64,000 bases of DNA, taken from positions 2,666,001 through 2,730,000 of the forward strand of contig OZ246012.1 of the NCBI GenBank assembly GCA_965230615.1. Direction: 5' to 3'. The notes beneath the pieces are model-generated. The model was given only the letters and a program-made list of their open reading frames with translations, was not told where the DNA came from and searched no databases. Positions within the stretch are counted from its first letter, which is position 1. Every line of letters begins with the position of its first letter. The position numbers were made by a program, and so were the translations under genes. The stretch comes from G965230615 sp965230615. Lineage in GTDB: Bacteria > Pseudomonadota > Gammaproteobacteria > HTCC5015. This document shows positions 19,684 through 29,804 of the stretch, piece by piece.

Positions 19684-21294
19684 TTACCAGTACCAGCGCT
19701 TGTTGTAGTAGTGTTGCTTCTTCGCTGCACGCTTCAATAAACGTACAAAGTTGAAGTCGCGTGCACTTGAACAAGTACGGGCAAACATTTCATGACGACC
19801 ATAGTATTTGCTGTAACGATAGTGGCCTTTCTTACAAGTTGGCGGCACAACATCTTCCAGATCGAAAATCCATACTGCATCACCAAAACCTTCAGGTACA
19901 TTATCAAGGTTTGTGCTATCAGGATGCTGTACAGCAACAACAAACTGTGTTGGCTTTTTAGGGTTAAAGATCATACCTGTCGCTTCTGAACCATCAACCT
20001 GGATGCTTAAGAAGTGATCGATAGACTCAGCAACACCGTCGCCATCAGTATCACGTGCAAACCAAATGTCACCACCTGTGCTTGAACCATTAGGTGCATC
20101 TTCGATAATGTAGATGTTACCCAAAGCATCTTGCGCCAGGTTATCTGGAGAGTTCATTTGTGCAGTTGTTGCAGGAAAACCTTCGTTTTTAGGTGTCTCA
20201 GCATCGCTGGCAAATACACGTACCATTGCCTTGTCACCACCTAAGATTTCGATTGAGTAGATAGTGCGCTCTGATGTAGCCGCAAAGTAAACAACTTCGT
20301 TACCGTTATCTAATTTACCTACTTCCATATCTTCTGGACGACCATAAGGTGTTGCAGCAACTTCATCAGCTGCCGGACGACCACCACGTGTATCTTCATT
20401 GCTACGTGGGTCATTTGTTGGGCCATTCATGAAAGGGTCAACTTCCGTTAACACATTGCCATCAGCATCTGTTAATGGAATCCATGTCGCCATACCTGTG
20501 CGAGAAGTACCTTCAGGTTGCTCATTCCACAAGTCAGCAGGGTTGCCATCGAAAGCATCTACAGATAATACGAAAGTTTGACCACTGGTGTAATCAACCT
20601 TCTTCTTACGGCCATAACCTTTTACTTTATCGAAAACGATTTTGTAGATTGAACCTGAGTTCCACTCGTCAACATAGTACAATGTTTCACCGTCAGCGCT
20701 AAAACGTAAACCTTCATGCGATACGTTTGCAATGCTTTCAAGTTCACGGTACTCGATATCTTCAACTGGCGCTAATGGATTTAAGATCTCGATAATACGA
20801 CCTTCACCTGTCCACTCTTCACCTAATAGCAAAGAACCATTTGGCGTGTAAGTTGATGGATCAAATGCACCATAGTCGTTTGTCCAGTCACCATTGACAC
20901 CTTGACCGTCACCGGCAAAGATAACTTCAGTTTTATCATTCTCGATGTCGTAACGTGAAGCACCCGCACCAAATGGTGTTTCATGTGGGATAAAAAGATA
21001 CTTACCTGAATCATCATAAGCGATCATGTCGAACATAGATGATACGTTACCAGCTGGCACACGAATAACAGATTGTGACACATCAGCTTCAACTTCATTT
21101 AAGCTCATTAGGTTTTGCTGGCTGATACCCGCAGGTGTTTGCCATGGTGTATTGAGCTCAATACCACTGTTAGGTGTAGAAACAGCTGCTGATTGTGTAA
21201 GAGGGTTAAAAAAAGTGTCGGTTCCAGCTACAGATGCTTGCGAGATAATTGCCGCTGCCGCACCCAGTAGGCATTTTGAAAAATTCTGACTCAT
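19684..21294 (-). CDS. PhoX-type alkaline phosphatase (DUF839)
   Basis: A 536-residue exported protein of the PhoX/DUF839 family, calcium- and iron-dependent phosphatases that release phosphate from organic esters. The signal peptide ends near SVAGTD. Recognisable segments are HETPFGAGASRYD, LLGEEWTGEGR, NVSHEGLRF, PEDMEVGKLDNGNEV, ATSERTIY and the SPDNLAQDALGNIYIIED strand. Most metal ligands of the family sit in these loops. The last 50 residues are unusual: two Cys (PPTCKKGHY, ARTCSS), then a very basic, aromatic tail ending NKRWYW, which may be a surface-retention signal. No clear Pho box was seen upstream. Confidence 0.85.
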   Translation of the reverse strand: MSQNFSKCLLGAAAAIISQASVAGTDTFFNPLTQSAAVSTPNSGIELNTPWQTPAGISQQNLMSLNEVEADVSQSVIRVPAGNVSSMFDMIAYDDSGKYLFIPHETPFGAGASRYDIENDKTEVIFAGDGQGVNGDWTNDYGAFDPSTYTPNGSLLLGEEWTGEGRIIEILNPLAPVEDIEYRELESIANVSHEGLRFSADGETLYYVDEWNSGSIYKIVFDKVKGYGRKKKVDYTSGQTFVLSVDAFDGNPADLWNEQPEGTSRTGMATWIPLTDADGNVLTEVDPFMNGPTNDPRSNEDTRGGRPAADEVAATPYGRPEDMEVGKLDNGNEVVYFAATSERTIYSIEILGGDKAMVRVFASDAETPKNEGFPATTAQMNSPDNLAQDALGNIYIIEDAPNGSSTGGDIWFARDTDGDGVAESIDHFLSIQVDGSEATGMIFNPKKPTQFVVAVQHPDSTNLDNVPEGFGDAVWIFDLEDVVPPTCKKGHYRYSKYYGRHEMFARTCSSARDFNFVRLLKRAAKKQHYYNKRWYW

Positions 21295-21565
21295 TGGTTT
21301 CTCCTAGATTAAGACTTCGCAATCAATCCAATTTAGCTGCAGCAATAATTTCCCCAAGGTGCTACCTCGATAACAGCACTAAAGGGAAGAGCATTAATTG
21401 GAAATGTACCGCGATAACGTCTGATCAACTTTGCTAAGACCCAGTTAACAAAGCCATTGTTATCAGTACCTAGTATCGCGAGTCTTTATTAAGGCAGAGT
21501 TAAGCCAACGTGACAGAAAAGCTGCAGTTTTTTTATACTTATGAGGTATTTAGCAACGCTACTCA

Positions 21566-23230
21566 CTAATCGCCCCAATCCAAGCGAATATCCCATTCGA
21601 AGATAAATTGTTCAGCCAGTGTTGGCGACTTTTCATTGTCAATGCGATCGTAAACATTATCGGGTGGGCTCACCGTCGCATCGCGCCCAAATAGATAATC
21701 CTGATCGGCGACGATAAGCCGATAAGCTTTATTGAGTTGCAAAGCTCGCTCAATAGAAGGTGTTATAAGGGCATAAACATCTTTGGCCTGACTGACTTTC
21801 TTTTTATTGACACTGCCATCGGCATTAAACCAGCGAGCAAACATTTCCTGGTTGCTGCGAAACTCATCCCCACCGCCTATACGCTCAAAGTAAGTGGCAA
21901 TTTCGCCTTGTTGCTCGCCTTTATTTGGTGCATCTGGCATGCCTTTTAGGTTTATATAGCCCCAGCCCTTGGCACCATCGACTTTACGGGCAAAACTGAA
22001 TGTTTTATCGATAGTTGAGCCAATTGAGTTATGGCAACCCATGCAAAACAGATTTTCTTCATAGGTGCTAGACCGCAAGTGCCCATCTTTGCCTTCAATA
22101 AAGCCGTGTATTGCCCACCCCATACCATTATCGAGACCATAGTGACCCAGATTATGATAGCCCGGCAGATTACCAGCCTCTTTTTCAAAGCCTTCTAACT
22201 GGTAATAACGTGCATACATGGTTTTATTGTATAAGCGCCACTTGCGCATATAGCGCACTTCTTTCATTCTGGTCGATGGTACAATTTCTTTATTGTTAAT
22301 CCCGAGATAACGCACGGTGTGCAAAAACTCTGTGCCTTCAGGGTATAAGTGTGTATCCCTAAATTGATCTGCCGCAGCGCCTACATATTTATCAACAACG
22401 GTCACACGCTCAATAACATTCAATTTTTTATCGCCATCTAAGTCTTTACCCACTTTATTTTCATCTATTGGTAAAGAACTGATGCTAGCGACACCTTTCA
22501 TCGTCGCTTCGAGAATCGCCAGATTGGCTTTGTAAACATCTTTAGAGTATTTACCTGCAGCGTCTTGGCGATATATTTCAGGCAAACGTATCATCACATC
22601 ATCGGTAGAGCCATTAGTTGGCCAAAACGTGCTGGGAAATGGTTTATAGTTATACGCTACCCAATCACTACCATCTTTGGCAAACCCTTGCTGATCAAAT
22701 GCTGCTGCCCCTAGTTGCAAATTTTCTAAGTCCGGTATCCAACCACTAAACTTTGCCGCTTTTAATCTGGGGGCTAGTGCAGTGTAATTATCTTGGGCAA
22801 TCCAGGCCAAAATCTCTTTATCGCTGATTTCTGCAACGCGCTTGCTGCGGTCTTCAAATAAGTTTTTCCAATGATTAGTCATACCAAGATCACTGAAACT
22901 ATACGCTTCCTGCAAATCAGCATCATTCATCGCATTTTCGCGACCCGACAGTTTATCCTGATGACAAACATAACAAGGGTTATGCTTGGACTCAGTGCGG
23001 GTATAACATTGCGGCGGAATAATGGCTTCCCGGTTATAAGCCGTATCCACTGGATGCGCATCAGGCATAACAGGCAATACGGCATCATGCGTTTGCAATG
23101 AAGCCAGCACCTTGGCATATAAGGCCTGTGAATCGTCAGGGGTTTGTTTTGTTGCAATATTGACACTTTCAGGAAAAGCAGGTTGTGCAACAAGCAGAAG
23201 ACAGCAAAAGACACGGCTATAGTTTGACAT
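21566..23230 (-). CDS. Exported dihaem c-type cytochrome-like protein
   Basis: A 554-residue protein with signal peptide (cleavage near AFPES) and two CxxCH haem-c motifs: CYVCH at 86-90 and CMGCH at 396-400. The long segment between them has no family I recognise; it includes an Asp-rich GKDLDGDKKLN loop. Two widely spaced haems in a large periplasmic protein suggest an electron-transfer enzyme or sensor rather than a small carrier. It is upstream of the PhoX-type gene on the same strand, with 270 bases between, so co-transcription is uncertain. The function is unknown. Confidence 0.75.
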   Translation of the reverse strand: MSNYSRVFCCLLLVAQPAFPESVNIATKQTPDDSQALYAKVLASLQTHDAVLPVMPDAHPVDTAYNREAIIPPQCYTRTESKHNPCYVCHQDKLSGRENAMNDADLQEAYSFSDLGMTNHWKNLFEDRSKRVAEISDKEILAWIAQDNYTALAPRLKAAKFSGWIPDLENLQLGAAAFDQQGFAKDGSDWVAYNYKPFPSTFWPTNGSTDDVMIRLPEIYRQDAAGKYSKDVYKANLAILEATMKGVASISSLPIDENKVGKDLDGDKKLNVIERVTVVDKYVGAAADQFRDTHLYPEGTEFLHTVRYLGINNKEIVPSTRMKEVRYMRKWRLYNKTMYARYYQLEGFEKEAGNLPGYHNLGHYGLDNGMGWAIHGFIEGKDGHLRSSTYEENLFCMGCHNSIGSTIDKTFSFARKVDGAKGWGYINLKGMPDAPNKGEQQGEIATYFERIGGGDEFRSNQEMFARWFNADGSVNKKKVSQAKDVYALITPSIERALQLNKAYRLIVADQDYLFGRDATVSPPDNVYDRIDNEKSPTLAEQFIFEWDIRLDWGD

Positions 23231-23366
23231 GGCTTATCTCAGTCAGTAGAAAATTTTGTGCTGGCAATCAGGCTGAAAAGCTGGGCGTTACTCAAGTACC
23301 ACAGGGCATATCATCACAGGCAGCCCTCACAGTGTATTAAGCAATTATGAAGGCTATGTTAAAACC

Positions 23367-23406
23367 TAAAAAATAAGGCGCTGCACCACAATAGTACAAC
23401 GCCTTA
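23367..23406 (-). terminator. Rho-independent terminator after mscS
   Basis: On the reverse strand TAAGGCG-T-TGTAC pairs with GTGCA-G-CGCCTTA and a run of T follows. It lies 33 bases past the mscS stop. Confidence 0.85.
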
Positions 23407-23438
23407 GCATTACAAACATGACATAAAGCTTGTATAGC

Positions 23439-24260
23439 TTAGTCTGACTTGGTCACATGCACATCCATTTGTGGAAATGGAATCTCAATACCAACCTCAT
23501 CAAAGCGCTTCTTGATTTTTTCGTTCAAGTCAAAGAATACACCCCAGTAATCTGCTGAGTTAACCCAAGGCCTGACCACAAAATTGACTGAAGAATCTGC
23601 CAGCTCAGCAACAGCAATGGTAACCGCAGGCTCAGCCAGTATGCGCGAGTCTTCACTGATAATTTGTGTTAACTCTTTGCGCACCTGATCAAGGTTTGCT
23701 GAGTAAGAGACACCAACCGTTAAATCAACACGGCGGGTAGACTGGGTTGAGTAGTTAATAATATTACTGCCGGTTATGCCTGAGTTGGCAATGATCACTG
23801 TTTTATTATCAGGTGTATGCATAATGGTGGAAAAGATTGAAATTTCTTTTACCACACCGGCTGCACCACCTGCTTCAACATAGTCACCGATTTTAAAAGG
23901 TCTGAAGATAATGATTAACACGCCAGAGGCAAAGTTTGCCAGTGACCCTTGCAGGGCAAAACCAACAGCCAAACCCGCAGCACCAACAATGGCTACAAAT
24001 GACGCGGTTTGCACACCCAATTGACCGAGGGCCGCAATAACAACCATCGTCAATAAAGCATAGTACGTTATATTTCTAATAAATTGACTGACAATTTTGT
24101 CGACCGACTGAGCATTCATGCCTCGTTCAATCAAGCCAGCGATCATTTTTGCAATCCATTTACCAACAACATATACAACAATTGCCAGAATAATTTTCGT
24201 CCCGTAGGTAATAATCAGCTCTGGTGCCTGCTGCATTAAACTATTGATATCGATGTTCAT
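23439..24260 (-). CDS. mscS: Small-conductance mechanosensitive channel MscS
   Basis: A 273-residue inner-membrane channel that opens on hypo-osmotic shock. There are three membrane helices; the pore helix region reads FVAIVGAAGLAVGFALQG, with the Gly/Ala packing pattern of MscS TM3. The beta domain (FRPFKIGDYVEAGG) and the C-terminal alpha/beta domain ending EIPFPQMDVHV follow. Length is that of E. coli MscS (286). It lies downstream of the OmpA-type gene on the same strand with a hairpin between them. Confidence 0.95.
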   Translation of the reverse strand: MNIDINSLMQQAPELIITYGTKIILAIVVYVVGKWIAKMIAGLIERGMNAQSVDKIVSQFIRNITYYALLTMVVIAALGQLGVQTASFVAIVGAAGLAVGFALQGSLANFASGVLIIIFRPFKIGDYVEAGGAAGVVKEISIFSTIMHTPDNKTVIIANSGITGSNIINYSTQSTRRVDLTVGVSYSANLDQVRKELTQIISEDSRILAEPAVTIAVAELADSSVNFVVRPWVNSADYWGVFFDLNEKIKKRFDEVGIEIPFPQMDVHVTKSD

Positions 24261-24295
24261 GGGTTAACCTTCTTCTTAATCTAACTGTGATAGCC

Positions 24296-24332
24296 AAAAG
24301 TGCGGGACAATACAATATGCTTGCCCCGCACT
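24296..24332 (-). terminator. Hairpin after the OmpA-type gene
   Basis: AGTGCGGG (24299-24306) pairs with CCCGCACT (24325-24332). A short T-run follows on the reverse strand and TTTTATTTT lies on the forward side. It sits just past the OmpA-type stop codon. It may be a partial terminator before mscS. Confidence 0.6.
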
Positions 24333-24336
24333 GGTT

Positions 24337-25497
24337 TTATTTTACAATTTTCTCAACCGTCGCACTTAATACAGCAACTACACGTCTGTTTTTAGCTCTG
24401 CCTTCGGCAAGGTCATTATCAGCGATTGGTTTAGTCTCACCAAAGCCAACTGAGGATACCCGGCTGGAATCAATATTATATTTGCTGACCAGTAATTGCG
24501 CTACTGCGGCAGCACGCTGTTCCGATAAATTTTGGTTAAATGCCGCTGCACCACGATTATCCGTATGTCCTTCAATGACAACTTTTGTCAAAGGAAATTC
24601 ACGCATAAACTGCGCCAGCGACTTTACTTCAGATAGGTATTCTGTCGGCACTTCGTTTGAGCCATTAGCAAACGTTACATTCAAGGTAAACTCACGACGC
24701 TCTTTCAGAATAATATAACAGCCAGTCTCGTCGACCTTGGCACCAGCACTGGTATCAGGACACTTGTCATTAACATTAGCCACACCGTCATTATCATCAT
24801 CCAATGGGCAACCATGGCTGTCAACAACAATACCGGCAACTGTATTTGGACAACGATCCTGAGCATCGACCACCCCATCGCTATCGCTATCAAGCGCTTG
24901 TGGTTTCGCCGGGCTCACTGGCTTGGCTGTTGTCTCTGATCTTACGGGCTTCGGCTTACCCTTACTATCTGCGCCAAACAAATAACTCAAGCCCATGTGC
25001 AACGCAATATCATTATCACTGTCTTCACGGCCATTGATCACACGGAAGTCGGTTCTAAAAGACCAGGCAGGAGATAATTTGTATTTTGCCCCCACACCGG
25101 CTTCGATAAGGTTCTCATCGGTATTACCGAGGGCTGTCTCGTATTCACTCTCACCAATACCCAATAGGGCATAAATACTTAAGTCTGCTGTGCGATTAAA
25201 ATGATACAACACATCAAGGTGCTTTTGTTCAAGGTCAACATCCTGATTAATCGCCTTGCTTTCTGTTTCAGCCTTAAGAAATGCCAACTCAACCGCCCAC
25301 GGACTATTAAACTGGTAACCGAAGCCCAGGAAAAGATCTATTTCATTGCTAATACCCGGCATACGGTCTTCATCAAAATCGTAGGCACCAATCATTGGTG
25401 AGATAAAAAAGCCACTCTCCCAATCTTCTGCCTGTACGTGTGTGTTCACACTGGTTAAACTAATAAGCATCAAAGCGCTGTTAATTATTTTATTCAT
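24337..25497 (-). CDS. OmpA/OprF-type outer membrane protein
   Basis: A 386-residue outer membrane protein. The ATG at 25497 has AAAGGG eight bases upstream; a GTG three codons earlier overlaps that site and is less likely. The signal peptide ends near VQAED. Residues about 25-180 form an eight-stranded beta-barrel. Next come thrombospondin-3-type Ca-binding repeats (DSDSDGVVDAQDRCPNT and DDDNDGVANVNDKCPDT), then an OmpA C-terminal domain that binds peptidoglycan, with IEGHTDNRG and NQNLSEQRA. A 19-bp element identical to one ahead of the response regulator operon lies 98 bases upstream of the start. Confidence 0.94.
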   Translation of the reverse strand: MNKIINSALMLISLTSVNTHVQAEDWESGFFISPMIGAYDFDEDRMPGISNEIDLFLGFGYQFNSPWAVELAFLKAETESKAINQDVDLEQKHLDVLYHFNRTADLSIYALLGIGESEYETALGNTDENLIEAGVGAKYKLSPAWSFRTDFRVINGREDSDNDIALHMGLSYLFGADSKGKPKPVRSETTAKPVSPAKPQALDSDSDGVVDAQDRCPNTVAGIVVDSHGCPLDDDNDGVANVNDKCPDTSAGAKVDETGCYIILKERREFTLNVTFANGSNEVPTEYLSEVKSLAQFMREFPLTKVVIEGHTDNRGAAAFNQNLSEQRAAAVAQLLVSKYNIDSSRVSSVGFGETKPIADNDLAEGRAKNRRVVAVLSATVEKIVK

Positions 25498-25594
25498 CCG
25501 GAACACCCTTTAAATAAATTTAGTCGTAATACTTAATCTGGCTGTTGTGCCAGATTGGCTATGACGCATTATCCATATCTCACGCGCCAGTGTG

Positions 25595-25613
25595 TGTAAA
25601 ACACTGTAAAACC
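25595..25613 (-). promoter_or_regulatory. Candidate response-regulator operator ahead of the OmpA-type gene
   Basis: TGTAAAACACTGTAAAACC is a direct repeat of TGTAAAAC with a 10-base period, typical in form of OmpR/PhoB-family operators. The identical 19 bases occur at 30578-30596. Here it lies 98 bases upstream of the OmpA-type start codon. An outer inverted repeat CCAGT/ACTGG also flanks it. The binding protein is inferred, not shown. Confidence 0.6.
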
Positions 25614-25711
25614 ATACTGGCAAACAGAGCAGTTCCTAGTAAAAACACGGGCAGGTGGTCTATCTGGATTAGTGTGTCTACAGCCAAGAAAAAAATATTA
25701 ACTAGGCTGAA

Positions 25712-28330
25712 CTAAATTTCTTCTAATGGATGATAAGGCAGCCGAAGTGTAAACGTTGTGCCTTGAGTGGGAATACTTTCTACGCTGACATCACCTTTAT
25801 GACGCTGCGCCACAACCTTAACAAAATATAAACCAAGGCCTATACCGGCTTCGCTGTTTTTCTGGTCACCACGCTTGAATCGGTCGAACACGGAATCGAG
25901 CTGATCTGCTGGAATACCGTACCCCGCATCAATAACTTTGACTACCACCTCAGACTGTTGCTGAGCCAGTGTAACGATAACGGCAGAGGCTGGATCACTG
26001 TATTTCACAGCATTGGATAACAAGTTAATAATCGCACGCTCTAACAATTCGCCATCGCCAATGACCCAAGCATCATGTTGGGTACGCTCACTATTGAGCT
26101 TCATTTGCTTGAGCTTGGCCAGCGGCATAATTTGGGCAACCGCATTATCCAATATCACATGCATATCACAGATATCAAAATTGCTTGCCACGATATTTTC
26201 TGCTTTTGCCAATTGCAAAAAGCCTTCTGCATAACTGAGATTTTTCTTTACATAACCCTCAATACCCGAGAGTAATTTATCACCTTGCAATGCAGGCTGA
26301 TCGATCTTAGCACGCTCAATAATGGCCAGCACTGACACCATAGGCGATCGTAAGTCATGCGATAAGAAGTGCAACGCTTCAGAACGCGCCCGCTCCACTT
26401 CTTTTACAGGAGAAATATCAGCCAGTGATATAATCACAGTATCATTACTGTCGATCAAAGACAGCAAGCTACCTTTACACAATAAATCACAGGCTGTTTT
26501 TTGTGCAACGGCTTCAAAGGTAAAGCCTTCATCATTAATGATTAAGTCCCGCAATATCGTTGGCCAACTGGCTCCACCACTTATCTGTATTGATTTGAGC
26601 AATGTTAATAAATCTGGCTCTGCTATTTGCTCATCATAAACATAATTCTGCGCCTGATCATTAACAAAGATAATCTGACCGGCTATATCCGCAATAATCA
26701 CACCTTCCTGCAGCTGCGCTAAACTCTGGTAGACTAAGTTGCGACTTTCGTTAGCCCGCTTTTTAGCGGCGGCCAGCTCTTTTATTGTCTGACTGATTAA
26801 CTCGGCCTTTATTGTCTTTTGCTGCAACAAGTTTACATCTGGCATTTGCACTAGCTGCTGCAAGCGCTGCCGATAGGCTGTCATAGCAGCCTCTGGGACA
26901 CTATCGGTTTTCCAGTCTAGCTCTAATCGGTACTGCTGTTGTGCCAGCGAAAAACTTTCAACGGTTTTAGTCGCATCGAGCAAACTTGCACGATCACCAC
27001 CGGCGCGTATTTGCCCTTCAGTCTCTTTAACCAATCGCCATGCATGCAATGGTAATACCTTAGAATAATATTCAAGCCCTGCAATAATGCGATCGAGATA
27101 GGATACCTGGCTACTACTTTTATCTGTTGCCCGCTGCAATTCTGCTTTTAAGTAGCTCAACGCCATTTCCAAACGACGCCAACTCCACAAAGGATAAAAC
27201 AACAACACCGCCAACAATATAGAGGTTGGCGGCAACCAATAACGCTGTACGAGCAACACCATCACACTTGATAAAATAATCAACACAATGCTCGACATGG
27301 TGGCCAACAGCAATATTCGAGGCGACAAGCGACCAAAGTAAAATGTCACCAGAGAAGTTACCAATATCGTAATAAGCACACCGATAATACTGGCAACTGG
27401 CTGAATGAATGCGTCATGCCGCAAGGCTTCGAATATCATCGCATTCAATTCAACACCGGGTATTACGCCTACTGGTGTCACAATCACATCACCAATACCT
27501 GTTGCAGTAGCGCCGACGAAAACAATTTTATCTTTTAATAATCGTGCCGGAATTTTTTTCTCCAACACATCAATATAGGAAACGGTATTAAAGACACTAT
27601 CTTCTTTACTTGCCGGAATTAAATTATGATGATTTCTCACAATCATCATTGATGCATCTGCACTGCTGCTTTGGTTAACAATCAAGCCAGGTAATGGATT
27701 ACTATCGCTGCCCAGAGCCTGATTTAAAGCTACCGTTAAATGTGGCCAATAGGCAGAACCCAAACCCTCTTTTAAAAAAACCGAACGACAAACACCATCC
27801 TGATCAAACTCGACATGCACATGCCCTACACCTGCAGCCTGCTCATAAAGTGTTTGTATGGGGGGAACCTCAAGAATCTGGCCATGCCGATGCGTACGCT
27901 CCATATAAACCGGCAACACCACATTACCATGATTAAACATAGCCTCGGCAAAACGCTCATCATGCTCTGGATTGCTTGAATCCGGCTCAGCAAATATCAC
28001 ATCAAATGCAACAGCCTTTGCACCAGTCTCAGTGAGCCTATTGAGTAATTCAGCATGATATTCACGAGACCATGGCCAACGCCCCAACTTTAACATGCTA
28101 CGTTCATCAATCGCGACAATCAGAATATCAGCAGGGACATCAATGCCAGACAGCCTTTGCGCACTATCGAAAATCAATAAATCCAGAGACTCGGTCCATC
28201 GCCATTGATAGCTGGCCGCAGACAACAATGCCAAGACCAATACCAGCCATATGTGCTCTATGCGCTTTAGCTTTTGCCAAAGCTGCTGTTGCCAGGCTTG
28301 CTGTGGAGGTTGTGTATTCAAAGATAGCAA
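25712..28330 (-). CDS. CHASE2-domain sensor histidine kinase
   Basis: An 872-residue membrane kinase. An N-terminal helix (about 27-42) is followed by a periplasmic CHASE2 domain (45-305) with VAIDERSMLKLGRWPWSRE and the KIVFVGATATGIGD strand. Three more helices follow (about 312-382), then a coiled region, a PAS-like domain (535-640) and HisKA with LSHDLRSPM, the phospho-acceptor being His658. The ATPase domain has N-box LLSNAVKYS, G1 DAGYGIP and G2 GIGLGLYFV. All catalytic boxes are present. It is the last gene of a unit with the response regulator and the LysM-FecR protein, so it very likely phosphorylates that regulator. Confidence 0.95.
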   Translation of the reverse strand: MLSLNTQPPQQAWQQQLWQKLKRIEHIWLVLVLALLSAASYQWRWTESLDLLIFDSAQRLSGIDVPADILIVAIDERSMLKLGRWPWSREYHAELLNRLTETGAKAVAFDVIFAEPDSSNPEHDERFAEAMFNHGNVVLPVYMERTHRHGQILEVPPIQTLYEQAAGVGHVHVEFDQDGVCRSVFLKEGLGSAYWPHLTVALNQALGSDSNPLPGLIVNQSSSADASMMIVRNHHNLIPASKEDSVFNTVSYIDVLEKKIPARLLKDKIVFVGATATGIGDVIVTPVGVIPGVELNAMIFEALRHDAFIQPVASIIGVLITILVTSLVTFYFGRLSPRILLLATMSSIVLIILSSVMVLLVQRYWLPPTSILLAVLLFYPLWSWRRLEMALSYLKAELQRATDKSSSQVSYLDRIIAGLEYYSKVLPLHAWRLVKETEGQIRAGGDRASLLDATKTVESFSLAQQQYRLELDWKTDSVPEAAMTAYRQRLQQLVQMPDVNLLQQKTIKAELISQTIKELAAAKKRANESRNLVYQSLAQLQEGVIIADIAGQIIFVNDQAQNYVYDEQIAEPDLLTLLKSIQISGGASWPTILRDLIINDEGFTFEAVAQKTACDLLCKGSLLSLIDSNDTVIISLADISPVKEVERARSEALHFLSHDLRSPMVSVLAIIERAKIDQPALQGDKLLSGIEGYVKKNLSYAEGFLQLAKAENIVASNFDICDMHVILDNAVAQIMPLAKLKQMKLNSERTQHDAWVIGDGELLERAIINLLSNAVKYSDPASAVIVTLAQQQSEVVVKVIDAGYGIPADQLDSVFDRFKRGDQKNSEAGIGLGLYFVKVVAQRHKGDVSVESIPTQGTTFTLRLPYHPLEEI

Positions 28331-28431
28331 TCGTCAGCGTTATTATATCGGTATCACAGTATTGTAGCCTGATCATACACACAAAACACGGTCAAACAGC
28401 TGTTACTGCAAGCCAGACCAGCTGTCTTTAA

Positions 28432-29799
28432 TCAGCGCTGCTTAAAGCCTGAAAAGCATTTTCTTAAGGGGCACCGGCTACGCTCAGCTTTCTGGGCAAA
28501 ACTTATTACCTGACTAAAATCACTCTCCTGGCCATCTGCCGTAACCGCTTTTACTCTTACAAACACTTTTTTCGCCGGCAACTCAGCCAAATGAAAGTCA
28601 GCTGTGCTCAATGTTGAGTTTTGCACAATATCAACAAACTTCGCTTCCTTGCTGGTTTGTGCAATATAATGATTCGCCTGTGTGACAGCAGGCCAGCTCA
28701 CCGCAAAGCCGGGCCTATCAGCATTAGCAGCATTGCTGACCACATTCTTCGCCAATAACTCCGGTGCTGCCAGTTGCAAACACAGACGACTATTAGCAGG
28801 CTTGCCTTGTAACTGCTCATCATCCACCGCGCGCAGACGCAAGCGATAGCAGGCAATTTTCAGCTCATCAATTATGAGCTCGATATTGCCTGTATTTTGC
28901 AGCTGCAATAATTCATCTTCTTCATTATCGTTGAATATCTCGAATTGATAGGCCAAGGCATTTTCTATCTGAGACCAACTTACCGTGAATGGCTGAATGA
29001 CCTTTTCGGCCATTGCATCAAATACGGGTGCCGTTAACAGTGGCTTAGGGGCTTTTGGCGCTTCTCCCGCTTGGGTACGTAGACCAAAGCCTGCCTCGAC
29101 ACCGACGGTTTGACCCTGCGCTTCGATATCGACTAAACCAGCAAATACTTCACTGCGCATTATTGCAGCACTATTGGTTGTTTGATTGGCAGTATCTGCT
29201 GTTACCCGAAACTCAGTGCCCCGCACTGCCGCCACCGCTGCTGGTGTGCTGATCTGAAAGCGTGAGCGTGGCTGCTTTTTAGGTACCCGGGTTTTGACCG
29301 AGCCAGCCCGCAAATGGACTTTTGAATCAACCACCCCAGTATCATTAAAAACGGATAAGGTATCCAGACGCAACCTGCTATCAGGCTCTAAGAGCATGGT
29401 GGAGCCATCGGCAAAACGCAAACTCACCGCCCCTTTACCTGTTGTGATAACAGCACCTATACCCAATTCAGTGCCCGCCGTCACCGGCTCTGCTGCCGCA
29501 CCCTTTTCACGCACAACCTGCACATCACCTCGAACAAACTTCGCCACAACCGGCTTAGGCACATTTTTTAGCCAGGCTACCGGGAACTCGATAATAAAGC
29601 CTGGTGGCAGCTTTCGCGGATACTCGACACCATTATGCTTACCCAATTTAAGCCAGCAGTCATCTTTGTTGGTATATTGTTGACATAAACCCCACAAGGT
29701 ATCGCCTGGGCGCACAGTGTACAACCAGTTTTCAGCAAAAGTTGTTGGCGCTACCAACAATATGGCAAATAATAATGGCGGCGCTGTTAATAGTTTCAT
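28432..29799 (-). CDS. Periplasmic LysM-FecR domain protein
   Basis: A 455-residue exported protein. The signal peptide ends at TTFAEN. A LysM domain begins at WLYTVRPGDTLWGLCQQY (about 25-75) and should bind peptidoglycan. A FecR domain (about 100-235) follows, with FADGSTMLLEPDSRLRLD and STPAAVAAVRGTEFRV. The C-terminal half has two fibronectin-III-like modules. The gene lies 5 bases after the response regulator gene and 101 bases before the CHASE2 kinase gene on the same strand. I infer a periplasmic accessory that reports envelope state to the kinase. Confidence 0.92.
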   Translation of the reverse strand: MKLLTAPPLLFAILLVAPTTFAENWLYTVRPGDTLWGLCQQYTNKDDCWLKLGKHNGVEYPRKLPPGFIIEFPVAWLKNVPKPVVAKFVRGDVQVVREKGAAAEPVTAGTELGIGAVITTGKGAVSLRFADGSTMLLEPDSRLRLDTLSVFNDTGVVDSKVHLRAGSVKTRVPKKQPRSRFQISTPAAVAAVRGTEFRVTADTANQTTNSAAIMRSEVFAGLVDIEAQGQTVGVEAGFGLRTQAGEAPKAPKPLLTAPVFDAMAEKVIQPFTVSWSQIENALAYQFEIFNDNEEDELLQLQNTGNIELIIDELKIACYRLRLRAVDDEQLQGKPANSRLCLQLAAPELLAKNVVSNAANADRPGFAVSWPAVTQANHYIAQTSKEAKFVDIVQNSTLSTADFHLAELPAKKVFVRVKAVTADGQESDFSQVISFAQKAERSRCPLRKCFSGFKQR

Positions 29800-29804
29800 A
29801 GTGC

